A stretch of 64,000 nucleotides of DNA from Oryza sativa Japonica Group (lineage: Eukaryota > Streptophyta > Magnoliopsida > Poales > Poaceae). The position numbers were made by a program, and so were the translations under genes. Below are positions 46,266 to 60,070 of the stretch, piece by piece. Where the stretch lies: the NCBI RefSeq assembly GCF_034140825.1, contig NC_089039.1:23897001-23961000 (forward strand), read 5' to 3'. The notes under the pieces were generated by a model. It saw only the letters and a program-made list of their open reading frames with translations. It did not search any database and was not told the origin of the DNA. Each line of letters begins with the position of its first letter. The stretch's first letter is position 1.

Positions 46266-49200
46266 TGTAGCGCCCGTTCCGTCGTGGCGCCTAGCGGGAA
46301 AATTATCTCCTAAAAACCCTAATTGCGAAATTTGTTTCTTCGCTTGTTGTCTAGTGTCCGTGCCATCTCAAGATCTCAATCCCCGATCTATCGTCGAGTT
46401 CAATTCCGAATCCAAATCCTTCCAAATCATTCCTCCGCAAAAGTCCATTTTGCCTCCCCCGGGGTCGATGGGCCGAATCCCGCTCGGCCCATCTCTCCCC
46501 CGGCCCCCCCTCTCTCCCGGGCGCCCTCGCTCTCTCTCTCTCTCTCGCCCTCTCCCCTCCCCGGCGCGCTCCGCTTCTCCCCCCGCTCAGCTCCGCTCCG
46601 CCTCGCCCGCGCGCCGCGCGCGCAAGCGCGTGAGCCGCGCCGCCCGCGCCGAGCCGAGTCTTACCTCTCGGCTCCCTCGCTGCCGCTCCCCACGCTCGTT
46701 CGCGCGCACGCCCGCGTGGTTGCCGCCCGTGTCGCGTCGCGTCAGCGCCGCCCGGTCCCGCTGCCCTGCCGCCTGCAGCCGCGTAGCCGCTTGACCCCGC
46801 GAGCCAGCGCGCGTGCCCGAGCCGTGCCACTCCATCCGCCGCGCCTCCCATTGCAAGCCGCGCGCGCGTGCCGTGGTGGCCGACCGCCCGGTTGCCGCCG
46901 CCGTCAGCCTCTGCACGCGCCTGTCGCCAGTGTCGCCGCTCCGCTCCAAACCGCCCCGCCGTCATCGCCGTCGTCATCGCCCGGCCCCGCCACTCCGCGC
47001 GCAAGCCGCCAAGGGACGGAGGCAGCATCCCTCCTCCCTCTGCCGCGTCGCCCCCGCTCACCTCCTCCTTTTTCCCGAATCGGCAAAGGGGCAAGCCCCC
47101 TTTCTCCCCCTCCTTTTCCCCTTTTTCCTCCTCGCCGGCGTCATCCTCCCTGTTGCCGCCTTGGCCGCGACCGCCGAGCGCCAGCTCGCGCCCTTGACCG
47201 CGCAAGTCGGTTCCCAAACCGACATTGCCGCCCATTTAAACCCCAGCCTCCCCTTTCCCTTCCTCTTCCATTCGCCTCCGTGCCATTGCCGCCGCTCCCG
47301 TGCTCTGTCTCGCCTCCGCCGTCCATCGCCAAGCGCCGGGAGAGCCGGTGCGTTCGTGGACGCGGAAGGGGACTCCGGGCGCGCCCTCTTCTTCCTCTTC
47401 CTCGGCCCGAGGCCGGAGAGATCACTCCCGCGCCGTCGGCCTCTCGTCACCGCGCCCGTCCCGCACGGTAGTGCCTCCCTCCGTTCTTCCTCCTCGCTCC
47501 ATCTCCCCTCCTTAGCTTTCGGTAGTAGCTCGAGTAGCCTCCCCGAAGTTAGCCGGCGCCGCCCCGACCGTTGCCGTCGCTCGCCGTGTGCTCGCCGCCG
47601 TCGCCGCCCGAGCTCGGAAGCGCCGCTCGTCGCCGGCCTCGCTCGGCGTAGTTCCGCCCAATCCGACGCTAGCATCGGATTCCCGTAACCGCGTAGATGC
47701 TCTCGCCGCCGGGAATTAGCCCCTAGTGACCTCGTCGCCGTTTCCCCCTTCTCCCGCCGCCGGTTGCCGCCGCCGCAATCCGCCGCCGTCGAGCAACCCC
47801 CGGCAAATCCGAGCCGTTGGTTCGTCTCCCCTCATCACGAACAACCGCCCGGTGTGCTAGCTTTTGCCCGTATCGCCGTGGTTCGCTCCGCCGCTCGCCG
47901 CCGCCGCCCGCTGTCCATTCGCGGCCGGGTCGTCGTCTACCTCTCGCCGGCCCGCGTGGCAGCCACGTAGGCGCCACATCGGCGCCAGCTCAGCCTAAAC
48001 CGGGTCGAGCCGACCCCGGTCAGTCCCTCCCCGTGCGCGCGTTCCACCGCGAGCCGTGAGGCTGCGCGTGGGCCCGCCGCACCTGCGTCCACCGCGAACC
48101 GCGTGCGTGCACCACGTCCATCCTCCACCCTAGCGCCGCGCCGCGTGCTCCCTCCGCACGGTGAGCCGAGCAGCTGACAAGCGGGTCCCACCCGGGACCG
48201 CGCGTGGTGAGCCCGGTCCACCGGACTCTCTCTCTCCTTCCACCGCGCGCGCGCGTCTTGGGCCGCCTTGGGCCACCTTCTTGGGCCGGCCGGCCCGTTA
48301 AGCTCAGCCGAGCCGCCCTTTCTCTCGGGCCGCGCCCTAACCGCCCGAGGGAAGTCTATATTCCCTCCCTCTCCCTTTTTCTTTTCTTTTCTTTTCCAAA
48401 AAGGATTTAATTAAATCCTTTTCCTTTAGACCAAAAATCCAATAATCTTAGAAATTCAATATCTTCCCCACCGTAAATCCGTTTGACTCCGTTCAACTTC
48501 CAAAATTCCCCAAATCTCGAGATCTATCTAATGGCACGCTTAGAGGTCATTAATAGGGCTTTATTTTCGCCGTTTGTTGAGTTGTCCCGTTTCGCGTGTA
48601 GTTTCGGAGCCCGAAGACCCGCAGTGCGAGGATTTCGAGGATCAAGCTCTGGATCTCGAGCAAGGCAAGCCACCTTTGAACATCTTGAGCCTATACTTGA
48701 AATTTAATTATATTGCTTGCAAAATATTATGCATTGATAGGATCACACTTAATCTGTTGTTCCGTCTGCAAGGCAGATTGGCGGACCTGCCTAATTTGTT
48801 GCATTTGATCCTTCCTTTGTTAATTGTTATACCATGTCCCCTTGTAACCACCCAGTTGCGCCTCGATATTCGTGCACTCTGTGCGAGTATCGACGGTCGC
48901 CTTCAAACTTAAAATCTGAGAAACAACTTGGGTAAAACTTGGGTTTTACAAAAGACTTGGAAAACCCGACACCTGGGTCGGTGCTTGCGAACTAAATGAA
49001 TTTCTAAAACCGCGGACCGGGGAACATACCGGGTGTACGGTTTTCCCGCTCCCGCACTTAAGGACCGATTCCTTGGAATTACATCCGAACATAGGACAAG
49101 TGCGACCACATGGGTGGAATGGGACACCCCTGGCTGAGTAACTAGCTTATCAGGGGAGCCATGATGCCGAGAGACATGTGGATTCGCCGGGGTGGTGTCA

Positions 49201-50201
49201 GAGAGGACCCCTGGGCTTCCTGGCACAGTATGGTCTAGGACCTAACCTGTTGTTGGTCTGGGACCCCTCTCGTCGGCATATGGTAAGCCTGTGTCGGCTT
49301 TGGAAATGCCTTGTCATGAAAGCTTGGAGGTCTCCCGACGTGGCTGATCCCCACGGGCTGGGTGATCCGGGTTAGTAATATCGTGTGGGTAAAGTGTACC
49401 CCCTCTGCAGAGGTTAACAAACTGTTCGAACAGCCGTGCCCACGGTCATGGGCGGATGTGAGGTGATTCCTAGCGTAGTTTTGTTTGACAACTGCTTGTG
49501 AAATTACTGTTGTGAAAAAGGGTTCGATGTTTGGAAAATCAGCAGCTGACGGGATCAGCTAGGCCCGGGTGGCCACTTGAAAAGTTGTTGGCCCGGGTGG
49601 CCGTTTGAAAAACTGTTGGCCGGGTGCCAACCTTGTTCTAAGATCTAAAGATTGATACATTGCACATACTCTGACCGGACGGGACGCACTGTCTCAACCG
49701 TGTCGTTTGAGAAGCACTCACCTAGATGTTTTTAGAAAAGAGTTCAAATAAAATCAATTACGAAAACAACAGCCTTCCCTTGAAGCCTGCATTAAACACT
49801 TATTTCCCCTGGCTTGCTGAGTACTCCCGTACTCACCCTTGCTCTATATAAATACCCCCCAGTTGCTGATGAAGATGAAGCGGACCCTGCTGATGAGGAG
49901 TTCTTCCAGGAGCAAGCCGGTTACGATGACTTTTAGGGTTTCGGCCTAGTTCCCAAGTCGCGCCTGTGTTGTTTGGTCCAAGTCCCGGCTTCCGTTTCCC
50001 TTTTGTAATGCAGTTGTGAGCTCGGGATCTGTCCACAGCCCAACATGACTGTACTCCTACTCTATAATAAAGAGACCTCTGTTGCTGTGATATTCTATCC
50101 TCCTGTGATACCAGCACTGTTTCCTGGGACTGGTATCGATTAACAGGTTAATTTGGAGCGTCACGGGCTAATTCCAGTCGGGACTAGCTCGGGGCGTGAC
50201 A
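46266..50201 (+). mobile_element. Solo LTR, large gypsy-type
   Basis: Fossil. Runs from TGTAGCGCCC to GGGGCGTGACA with a perfect 5-bp target duplication TAGAG (46261-46265 and 50202-50206). About 3.9 kb with no internal region, so it was left by LTR-LTR recombination. The first half is very GC-rich. A poly-A-signal-like AATAAAG lies near 50066. It resembles the long-LTR rice gypsy group (RETROSAT2/RIRE type). The intact target duplication suggests moderate or young age. Confidence 0.85.
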
Positions 50202-50206
50202 TAGAG

Positions 50207-52138
50207 TATACTCATGTCTCTTGTTATATTTTTAATACAATGTAATTATTTTAGGTGTGTCGACCGAGTTTTTCTCTCTTTTATTAAAACAATGTATTGT
50301 CTTTTTCGTGCTAAAAAATTCCTACAATTTTTTAAATTTGAAAGTGTGGACAAAGAGGGCAGCTGGGCCTCACAGTTAACCACATTTAAGACGCACGCAC
50401 AGAAAAGATCTTCTTCAACATTGCATCATCCACCCTGTCGATTGAATGCTGAAAACAACAATTCCAGCTTGGGCATAATTACAGGATTTCAAACTTACTT
50501 TATTAAGTACATTGTTTTGTAATGGCAACTAACCCGATATGTACATTGGCCGTTGAAAACCACACATCCACAAATCTAATAAAACGCAATTAAACATCAT
50601 CCTGTCGTACATTCAGCGTGATTATAAAATAATGCAAAGAGGCTGATATTTTTAACCTGATGATGATCAGATCACATTACGAGCACTGCATGAACCATCA
50701 AAAAGATCATCTTGAATTAGTCAGGGTATCAGAGAAAGCCAGGTTACGGATGGCTATATAGGACAAATTAACACGGCGATAATTACATAGTGCGACGCAT
50801 GCTTTTGCACATGATTCTCTAAAGAAGAAGAAGAAAAAGAAATGCTCAGCGATGCCATCGGCTAAGCTAATAATATAGTTAATCTAACTAATTTTTGGCT
50901 AACACTATAGTCTAATTATTAATCATTGGTGATCTGGTGTGACTCGACCAGAGCATTTTTCGGTTGCATCCGACGTAGATCCTTCGGCTGGTAGCTGATC
51001 GTAACTAGTAGGTGTAGTACATGTTCGATCGATATCTGTACTTGTTTTTTTTCAGAGGAAAGAAAGTGAGATCCAGCTAACTAGTATTATAGTACTTTTA
51101 AAAGTATTTTTTATATATATGCTATCAGTTTGTTAGCTTTTGCTTGTTGCTAAATTAAATTATTGTAGCCTGTAATGGGGAAAATTATTAGCATTTATTT
51201 ACAGGTTGTTTATTTGTGCAGATCAATTGGTGTTCTTGTCCTGCAGACAGATCAAATGATTTTTTTTATGAGAGAATAATTGATTAGTTTAATTTGCTAC
51301 GGCAGATCTTCCTCTTAAGAAAAATTGACCTCATTATCATTTCTTTAATATAAGTCCCATAATACAATCTTTGAAGAATCAATATTACTAACTATATAAC
51401 CAATCATTAGATATTCTCTTATCATTAGTGTATATGCAGAAAAATGTACAGATTACCTGCTAGCTGAATAGATGGCAACGTTATCAGCCGTATCAGGCAA
51501 AAATAATTCCATCATGGGGGTTTGATGAATTGGTCAGGAACTTTGAAGGGAATTTAGTATTTTTCCTAAACCCCAAATGAAAGTGATTAAATGATGTTCT
51601 AAGTCAATTTATCACGTCCATATCCAGGACTAAATAAACTGATCTTGCACCGATGTTCCAGAGCATTCTCCTTACCTGGGCTCTGAAACTCTGAAGGTAG
51701 TTGGGATATTTGCCATGACTTCTGACCTTCTGTCCTGTTGATGTTGCCCCGGCCCTTCCCCGTTAGCTTCTTCGTTTTCGATGAAGATGTAAACAAGTTG
51801 GCTGACTTAGCAGTTGACACAATCATTAACCATTAACCTCTTGTTCTTGGCTGCTCTCTGAATGGTATCAAAATTTTTTAGACGGTTTATAACTTTATAT
51901 GATGTCAATCACATGGTTCTTGAAAACCAGCGGTTACCGGCCGGTAACCGTCCGGAGTTGACGATCAGTTCGAGCAAGTGACCAAAAGGATATGGTTGTT
52001 TTTAAAATTGAATTAAGAACTATTTTGTCCAAATAAAAAAAACTGAATTTAAATTTCTATCATGTAAAATCCGGTAAACGGCCGTTACAAGATTTGACAG
52101 AGTCCGATAATCATGGACAAACAGGTTTCAACTACTTA
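50207..52138. other. Intergenic, no gene seen
   Basis: AT-rich non-coding DNA. No recognisable coding blocks or element ends. Confidence 0.5.
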
Positions 52139-52389
52139 TTCCCTCCATTTCAAGATATTAGCATTTTTTTTTCTAGGATTCAAAATTATACCATAATATA
52201 AATATTTTTGGGACATTGATTTTAGTATATGAAAATCCATGTATTTTCAACCAATCAGAAGCTTAGGAAGAGAACCAAAGCCATTCAAAATTTAAATTTT
52301 GAGTAATGAGACGAATAAAAAGAATATTTCTCATCAACCTTAATCTTTGTTAAACAAATCATAAAGCTTATATTTTAGAACGGAGAGAG
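52139..52389. mobile_element. Stowaway-like MITE
   Basis: 251 bp flanked by TA, with termini TTCCCTCCATTTCAA and the inverse of CGGAGAGAG. AT-rich interior. Confidence 0.7.
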
Positions 52390-52954
52390 TAGGTGGACCG
52401 ATGCACATACAAACCCGCCATTAAGTTGATTGGATGAACATGAACAGCACGAGAGGAACATTTCATTTCTGGTCACATTTGAGCAGCTACTCGCTTTCAG
52501 ATCAAATCTTCCATTAATTTCCTGTTCCTTGTGGTTTCTCAGTGGGGGCATCTAGTCTCAGTCGCTGACGAGCCAATGCATCGAATGGGCGAGCATGATT
52601 AGATTATTGGGGGGACAGTGGTGCCCATTGCGAAGTGACTAATGTTCATGATATTCGATCGAGCAACCCTGGAGTACCTTCTACTCCTACTATACTATCC
52701 ACTGATCCACAGCTATTAGCTAGCTGCTCAGATGATTGGAAGAGTCCAAGAAAAACTGTAATGCCTTTAACATCGGTCAATCAGAGATGGTTGGAGTGGA
52801 TTGGGACTGACAAAGAGACATTATCCGTCAGCAATCTACATTGCCAATTTTCTTTTCAGGCCTGAAGATGAGACATGCATTAGTCACAGAGAAGATTTTC
52901 AGGATTTCACTAGTCCTTGACAGTTTTTGACAGTTACTAGATGCAAACCACTTA
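52390..52954. other. Intergenic, no gene seen
   Basis: No conserved coding blocks or repeats recognised. Confidence 0.5.
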
Positions 52955-53053
52955 CTCCCTCCGTCACATAAAAAACAGTTGCCGGCAACAAATATAGATA
53001 GAGCTATCAATTTTTGGCTACGAATATAATTTGTTCTTTTTTAGGAAGGAGAG
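52955..53053. mobile_element. Short Stowaway-like MITE
   Basis: 99 bp flanked by TA, starting CTCCCTCCGTCACAT and ending AGGAAGGAGAG. Confidence 0.65.
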
Positions 53054-53055
53054 TA

Positions 53056-54779
53056 TAAGCATGAATATGAATAACTAACAGTAAGATGACTAGAACCTAG
53101 ATGTCCATGCTGCATTTAAGTCCAGGTGTTTGCGTCTGGGCTCTAAGCTACTTTTCTTGGTGCAGATGCATGCTTTGCAACTTCTTCCTCCTTGAGCTTT
53201 AGGAAAGAAAAAGAAAAGCTTAATTGTATACTATAAGCAAGAACACGTTCGGTTCAGATCCATTTTGATTCCTGAGATCTCGCAGAGCGAGATTTGTCAT
53301 CCGGTTTATCGATCCAAAGTGGGCGTTTTCCCACTAATCTTTTCATCATCTTCTTCTTTCTGAACCTGTTGACATCAAAAGGGAGAAAAGAAACTCGATG
53401 TACTCGCTCATCTTATGTTACTATCAATCAGAGGCAGAGATGATCAGATGAAGCATCATCATTCAGGCATCCTGCTCGCCACTGCCCATACATGTAGACC
53501 ATCTCCTGGAAAGAAAAAGAGATCAGGCTTCAGTGGAGGCAGTTCGATCCATTTTATCTTTCTGAAACTTCGTAAAGGAGGCTAAGCTATCTCGCAGTTT
53601 TTCTAAGTCTCCGGATGACTCATGTCACATTGTCACACGGCCTCCTCTCCTTTAAGTTGGCAACGCGTGAAAAAAAGAAAAAGAACAGTGTAGTGCTGCC
53701 ATGTTAGTAGTACTCCAATCCAGGCAAGTATCAGTCTACTGAAATCATCATGATTCAAGCCATTTGCTTGAGACATATCAACTTGGCACGGAACTTAGGT
53801 TTTGTTTGATGAATAGTTAGCTGGTGAGAACTTTCTACTTCTGTTCATTTTCTACTTAATCTACCAGTAGATGATAATATGGTCTGAGAAAGTTGGAGGT
53901 TCTAAGATAAGCTGTAACTGGACCTCAGTCACTCACTACACTATTCTGTGCTCACTTCTAGCCATTGTGGAGTAATATTGTACTAGATCATCAGTGTTCT
54001 TTCAGAAAATGTGCAGCCGTGCATGCTGATCTGAACAATCCTGAAGGCTGAAGCCACCAAATGTGTAAACCCCCCACCTTTATCTGTCACTACTCACTAG
54101 TGCATTTAGTACTTAATTGCGTGATTAGGGCGGGGGAACACTGCACTTAATGGCATGATTAGTGGTAGTAATTAAGTAGATCACCATCATCATCATCATC
54201 ATGGTGTCCATATTGGAGAGAGCCTATGGGGAGCCAGGCTTTTCAACGGCCCTGGAAACAAGGCGGCATGTCCCCCCAGGAGTCCAATCCTGTCTCCAAC
54301 GGCAACAGCTAACGTCGCTCTCCAGTCTCCACACACCAATTAATCCCCCCTTACCCTACAAACCTTTCCATGGGCCATGGATGATGATATACTCATATGC
54401 ACCCCCAACCAAATTAACCAACGTCTCCTCGACGTATATACCTCTCCGCCGATGGAATAACCAACCCCCAACCATGACATGTTGTGTCACGCCCTCTTGT
54501 TCCCCTCACGTTTTTCGGGAACGCGCAAAATAATTACACGTCATTCTGATCAAATGAAAGCAAGTTTGTATACCACGAATACGTCGGAGCGCTCGTAAGG
54601 GTGGGCGGGCTAGCTAGACGCACAAAGAAGCGCTATTTCGAGATTGGTCCCCAAAACAAGAGGAAAACAAACGAGCACAAGCATATCCTCCCAAGAAGCC
54701 TCCTAACTAAGATACATCCGCTGTCGTCCATAGCCTTCCTTCTTGCTTAATCCTCTCGACGATGATCAGAACTGACGAT
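53056..54779. other. Intergenic, no gene seen
   Basis: Contains a CAT trinucleotide run (about 54184-54201). A C-rich stretch at 54280-54480 has an open frame without recognisable domains. Confidence 0.45.
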
Positions 54780-55320
54780 AGGACAGCGTCGAAGACACGC
54801 ATTACACTTCTACCATAGTTGCCAGGATGTCAACGAAACAATAGAATCGAAGGGGCGGTGATGGTCCCTCGCAAGTCGATGCCAAGTTTGCGGCCACCGG
54901 TCTTGGACCCAAAAATGATGGTCTAGGGCAACATCAGCCCATCCAGCGGCGCGAGGATTTGGAACTAGACCTAGCGAGCGAAGAGTCGAAGACATAAGCG
55001 ATGATGATATGGTTCGCGTCTCCTGCTCCTGGGTGTAGAAGGGGCAAGCAATGTGGCTCTCCATGGTATGACGCAACATGACATCGGCGATCCAACAACA
55101 CTTTTGCAGCACCAGCCAGAGGAAAAACCAGCACTTCGCAAGCGCTTGCGCATGCTAGAGGGGGTCGGTACACGCGAACAAGTGTTGCCCCGTGAAGAAA
55201 GCTTTATAAGCCGACGAGGTAGATCGAGAAGGCGGTATTGTTCGACCACCGCCAGATAAGGTTGTCCTCCATCCGAGGTTGCAGCTGGATAGGCTGTACC
55301 ATGTCCCAGAGCAGGAGGAA
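54780..55320 (-). mobile_element. Degenerate LINE reverse-transcriptase tail
   Basis: On the minus strand the translation, spread over more than one frame, resembles the zinc-binding tail region of plant L1 proteins (DNLIWRWSNN, LQKCCWIADVMLRH, then FDSIVSLTSWQLW). Frames are interrupted and no ends or target duplication are visible, so it is old. Confidence 0.6.
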
Positions 55321-55358
55321 CTGGCTAAGGATTAATCCTTACACGGAGAGAGGATATA

Positions 55359-55620
55359 CTCCCTCCCTCCAGTTCCATATTAGCTGACGTTTTAGACAAG
55401 GTTGAGGTCAAACTTTTATAACTTTGACCATCAATAACTTTAAAAATATTTAGTTTAAAGAAATTAGAACAACATATATAGATTTGTCTTTCAAAGCACT
55501 ATAATAAAAGTAACATACATTTATTTATTATATATATTATAATAGAAAAATAAGGTCAAAAATATATTTTATAGACCGTGTCATTGTCCAAAACGTCAAT
55601 TAAAATGAAACCAGCGGAAG
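55359..55620. mobile_element. Stowaway-like MITE
   Basis: 262 bp flanked by TA (55357-55358 and 55621-55622), starting CTCCCTCCCTCCAG. The internal 'gacgttttagacaa' pairs with 'ttgtccaaaacgtc', as expected for a foldback element. Confidence 0.8.
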
Positions 55621-55622
55621 TA

Positions 55623-57326
55623 CATCCTATCAGCTAAGTATCCGTGCGTTACAACAGATTCCGGTTGAACGATAACTGGTAGTACTAGTAGCTAGGTACA
55701 CCATGGTTTGTGTGTGAGTGGAGGTACGTATGTATGTGTGTCTGGGCCCGAGTGCCACTAGGGTTATCTGGTTGGGAGGGGACAAAAATCCACGAGAGAA
55801 TACGGGGAGCAGTGCACAAAGCGCGGCCGGTGGCGGGCTCCATGGATGGCGCACGCAGCTAAGCTAGATGATCGATCGAGCAAGCCATGTGCATTGGGTT
55901 ATAGAAATAAAGAGATCGATCGATGCAAAGGGATGAAGAGGAGGAGTAGTAGGATGGACGTGATAAAGCGGTAAAGGTAAAGGGGATCAGATTCAGAGAG
56001 GGTTTAGTGATCCAAGAAAGGCTCTGGATTTGAGCCCGGATAAAAGCAGTATATCCCCAGCTACATATGGGCATGATACGTACATTCCCTTTGGGCATTT
56101 GCGTTTGCATGTATATGCGCCCCATGCGAATGATGCGAGATGCGTTTCTCGACGCATCTTGCGCGTAGGATGAGATGAAACAAGCGCAGCGCGGCGCTCT
56201 GTCGCTTCAGTAGCTAGCTTAGGTGCAGTACCACGTTTCCTTCAGATAAAACACACGTCGCGTGCAATTCAGGGTTTACAGTCTCGTCGAGCCTTCGAAA
56301 TGCGAGCCCTAGAAAGATAATTCCTCTTTTTTTAATTCATTTTGGTATTGACTTCGAAAAAGCTATAACCAATTATTATAGAGTTTGCAGAACTAATAAT
56401 TGCGAATTACAGAATTATAGCTTTGATTAAATAATCATAAAGAAGAGATCATAAACAAAACAAGAAAAATTACTAAGAAAATCCTAGAAGAATAACATCT
56501 TTCGTACGCGAATCTGGATATTTGTGTAGTCTTTTTTAAGAGATCATTTCAATCCGGTTCGGGAGGCTCGAATTTAAAAAATTATAGTGAAATTCGTCGA
56601 AGTTGTGAGCCTTGGTGATATTCAGAGTGGTGTTTTGTTATCCCTTTCTTCTTTACAGAGCATGTACCATCGTGGGCTTTAGTCTCGTGCAAGAGATAAG
56701 GGCTTGCGCTCTTGGGCCGGAAAACATTGGGCCGTTTGATGACGCCGTTCATGTTCCCCGTAAGACATTTCTTGATTTCTGATGGCTCTCTGCATCTCTG
56801 ATCACTGTAATTGAGCATTAGTGCACGATGTTATCTGAATTTGGTTCAAGTCTCTGGACAATGTACTTGAGCATGATGTTTTCTGAATTTCATGCAAGTT
56901 TTTCGGATAAAAAAACTCCAAATCCTAGCATATGTAATCCACACGTACTACATATTGTAACATCCTGTTTGTTCTTGCTTCGACAACTTTCTGAATTCTG
57001 ATACAACGAAACTGACCACTCTAGCTTGCATATGAAACATCTCTAAGAACAATTAGTTAAGAACCTAGAAGAGTTAAAACACGTAGTAGTACATGTAATC
57101 GATCACCTCTCACACTACAGGAGGGATCGATCACAGAATCTGACCAATTAAACACGACATCTACAAAAACAATCACCTAGAATTGTACTCCGTACTACAC
57201 AACAAAAATTAATTAACAATCATAATTAATTCCTAAAAATAATTAAGCTTCGAAACCCTACTACTACCAATCGAGCGATTAACTGACGGCGATTACAGCG
57301 AAGCGCTCGATCGGATCGGAGTCCGG
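55623..57326. other. Intergenic, 3' side of CHX
   Basis: No gene seen. A possible GGCCGG/TGGGCCG promoter-like patch occurs near 56710-56735, but no coding region is attached to it. The last 200 bp are probably CHX 3' UTR. Confidence 0.45.
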
Positions 57327-60048
57327 TCAGTACCCGCCGGCGCCGCCGCTCCATCCGCCTCGGCCGGCGGCGCCCATCTGGTTGCCGCCGATCGCCACCG
57401 ACGGCCGCTGGTTGGCGTTGGTCAAATACTGCCGGACGGGGTCATCCGTCGGCGGCCCGGCGAGCGCCACCGGCGGCGGCAGCGGCGCCGTGATGACGTA
57501 CTGCTGCATGACCAGCACGGACGCCATCTTGGAGAACTCGGAGGAGACGAGGAGGTCGCCGATGGGGCCGAGCTCCGGCGACTCCATCCACTCGGCGAGC
57601 GCCGACGTCAGCGGCGAGCTCGCCTCGCCGGGGTGGCGGCCGACGATGTACAGCTCGTGCGCGTTGTCCAGCTGGCTGCGGATGGCGGCGACCGTCTCCT
57701 CGCTGTTGGCCACCACCTGCTCGACGTAGAGGATGGCGTCGTTGCCGAGGTTGCGCGACCGGAACTCGTTGAGGTACTCCTCGTCCATCTGCCGCTCGCT
57801 CTTGGCGACCTCGGGGACGACGTTGATGGCGCGGGAGTGGGCGGCGGGCATCGGCGGCTGCGGCGGCGAGATCGCCGGCGCCGTGTACCCCGGCGGGATT
57901 AAGCGGACGATGGTGAGGCACACGCCCGGGTTTTCGACCATCCGCCACGCGTACGCGAGCCCCTCCCGGTCGTCGGGCCCGCCGAAGAAGAGGAGCGCGA
58001 CGTGGTGCACGGCCGCCATCCTCGCCGCGGCGGCGCTGAGGCCGCGGTCGACGAGGATGCCGACGGAGCACGGCGCCGACGCGAGGATGCTCTCGTTGAA
58101 GCCCCGGAGCGACGCGTTGATGGGCTCCATGCCGCCGTCCACCGTCTGCTGCTTGTGGAACGGGAGCACGATGAGCGAGACGTGCTTGTCCTCCGCCAGC
58201 ACGCACACGTCCTCGTGCATCGTCTGGTACGGCGACACCGCCGTGAGCGCCTGCACCGACACGCCGCCGACCATCTCCTCGTAGCTCTCGAACGCGTTGA
58301 AGATGTGGTCGCTGGCGCCGCCCGGGTTCGACGCCGAGTGGTGCGCGGCGAGCATGTTGGAGGCGCGGCCGGTGAGCTCGACGAGGTGGAGCGCGTAGAT
58401 GAAGATCGGCGAGCGCTTCGTCGGGTTGGAGAGCTCGAGCAGCGAGATGATCGACGGCACGTTGCGGGTGGTGTGCACGCACGCCAGCATCCGGAGCTCC
58501 GCGTCGTGCTTCGACCGCTGCAGGTTCCGCCGCTTGTACCCGACCAGCCGCCGCGCCGGCCGGTACACCGTCGTCACCACCGGCGTGACCAGCGCCGTCA
58601 TGGCCACCGACACCAGCACCATCACGGCGAACGACTCGTCGTCGAGCACCTCCTTGTCCCTCCCGATGTTGAGGACGATCATCTCGACGAGGCCCCTGGT
58701 GTTCATGAGGAACCCCAGGGCGACGCCGTCGCGGAACGTCATGGTGTAGGAGACGGCGATGAGGATGGTGCCCATGATCTTGGCGAAGCTGGCCATGACG
58801 AACACGAGCACGAGGAGGCCCACGGTGATGGGGTCCCGGACCTTGGTCACGTTCGTGCGGAGGCCACTGATGGCGAAGAAGAGCGGCAGGAGGAGGCCGG
58901 TGACGAAGTCCTCGAGCTTCTCGATTAGCACGACGCCGAGCGGGCCGCTCGGCATGACGAGGCCGTACACGAACGCGCCGAACACGGAGTGGATGCCGAT
59001 GGCGTCGGTGCAGACGCCGGCGACCATGACGCCGGTGAGGATGAGCGTGATGTGCACGTCGCCGATGGCCTCCCCCTCGGGGACGCGGCGGACGATCCAC
59101 CACATGAGCGGGCGGACGACGTAGAAGCAGGCGAGCACGAAGGCCACCCCGGCGATGAGCACCCAGAGGGAGGAGAAGGCCGAACTGTTGACCTCTGAGA
59201 TGGCGATGGCGAGCGCGAGGAGGATCCAGGCGCACATGTCGTTGACGATGGCGGCGGACATGGCGATCCGGCCGAGGTCGGAGTTGAGCAGCTTGACCTC
59301 GGCGAGGATGCGCGCCAGCACCGGGAACGCGGTGACGGAGAGCGCGACGCCGAGGAAGAGCAGGAAGGAGGCCTGGTGCACGTTCTTGGACACCTGGTGC
59401 CGGAAGATGAACGACGTCGCCGTGCCGATGCAGAACGGCAGCGCCATGCCGGCGACGGCGATGATGAGCGCCTTCTTCCCCGACCTCCTGATGGTGTTCA
59501 CGTCCATCTCGAGGCCGACCAGGAAGAGGAAGTAGAGGAGCCCCAGGTGCGCCACCGTCTCCAGCGTCAGCAAGCTCCGCTCCGGGAACACTTTCACCGC
59601 CCACGTCGAAACCTGCCCCATCACCGACGGCCCCAGTATCACGCCAGCCTGCATCACCACCACGACGACGACGGCGGCGACACAGTTAACCAATCGACCA
59701 ATGAGAATAGAACAATGGCGGCGGCGAAGGTGGCGGGCGACGTACGAGGATCTCCGCGATGACGCGAGGCTGGCGGAAGGGCTTGAGGAGGATGACGAGG
59801 AGGCGGGTGGTGGCGACGATGATGGCGACCTGGAGGAGGAAGAGGGGGAGGGAGAAGTCAAGAGGGGAGGCGCCCTGCCAGATGCCGTAGGCGGTGACCA
59901 TCATCGGGGAGTAGCAGACGACCGCGCCGGCGCCGGTGCCGGCCTTGCCACGCGACATCTGGGACGCGGAGGTGGCGTTCTTGATGAGCGGGACCGCGCC
60001 GCCCGTGCCCCCCGCCGCCGCCGCCGCCCCACTCATGATCGGGGCCAT
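57327..60048 (-). CDS. CHX15: CHX-type cation/H+ exchanger (CPA2 family)
   Basis: Two exons: 59746-60048 and 57327-59648, with a 97-bp phase-0 intron (donor CTC|GTACG, acceptor ATGCAG|GCT), giving 874 aa. The junction restores [19 protein letters not shown], a CHX signature. Twelve predicted membrane segments span about residues 50-440 ([44 protein letters not shown] with the conserved Asn-Asp pair). The cytosolic half has two USP-like parts ([47 protein letters not shown]). Family members move K+ against H+ in endomembranes or the plasma membrane. By memory it is closest to Arabidopsis CHX15. The C terminus is an unusual Gly-rich tail. An alternative ATG is at 60036. Confidence 0.93.
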
Positions 60049-60070
60049 CTCGGCGCATCGGCGCGTCGAC

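Noticed and set aside
46323-47471. Long open frame of 382 codons and several overlapping frames on both strands
   Set aside because: All lie inside the GC-rich half of the solo LTR, are Pro/Arg/Ala-rich, overlap in many frames and show no domain.
54201-54533. 110-codon frame near the CAT repeat
   Set aside because: No recognisable domain, no promoter or splice context, biased composition.
57442-59604. 720-codon open frame on the minus strand within CHX
   Set aside because: Shadow of the CHX exon in another frame; Arg/His/Pro-rich composition typical of GC-rich codon shadows, while the CHX frame has full family homology.
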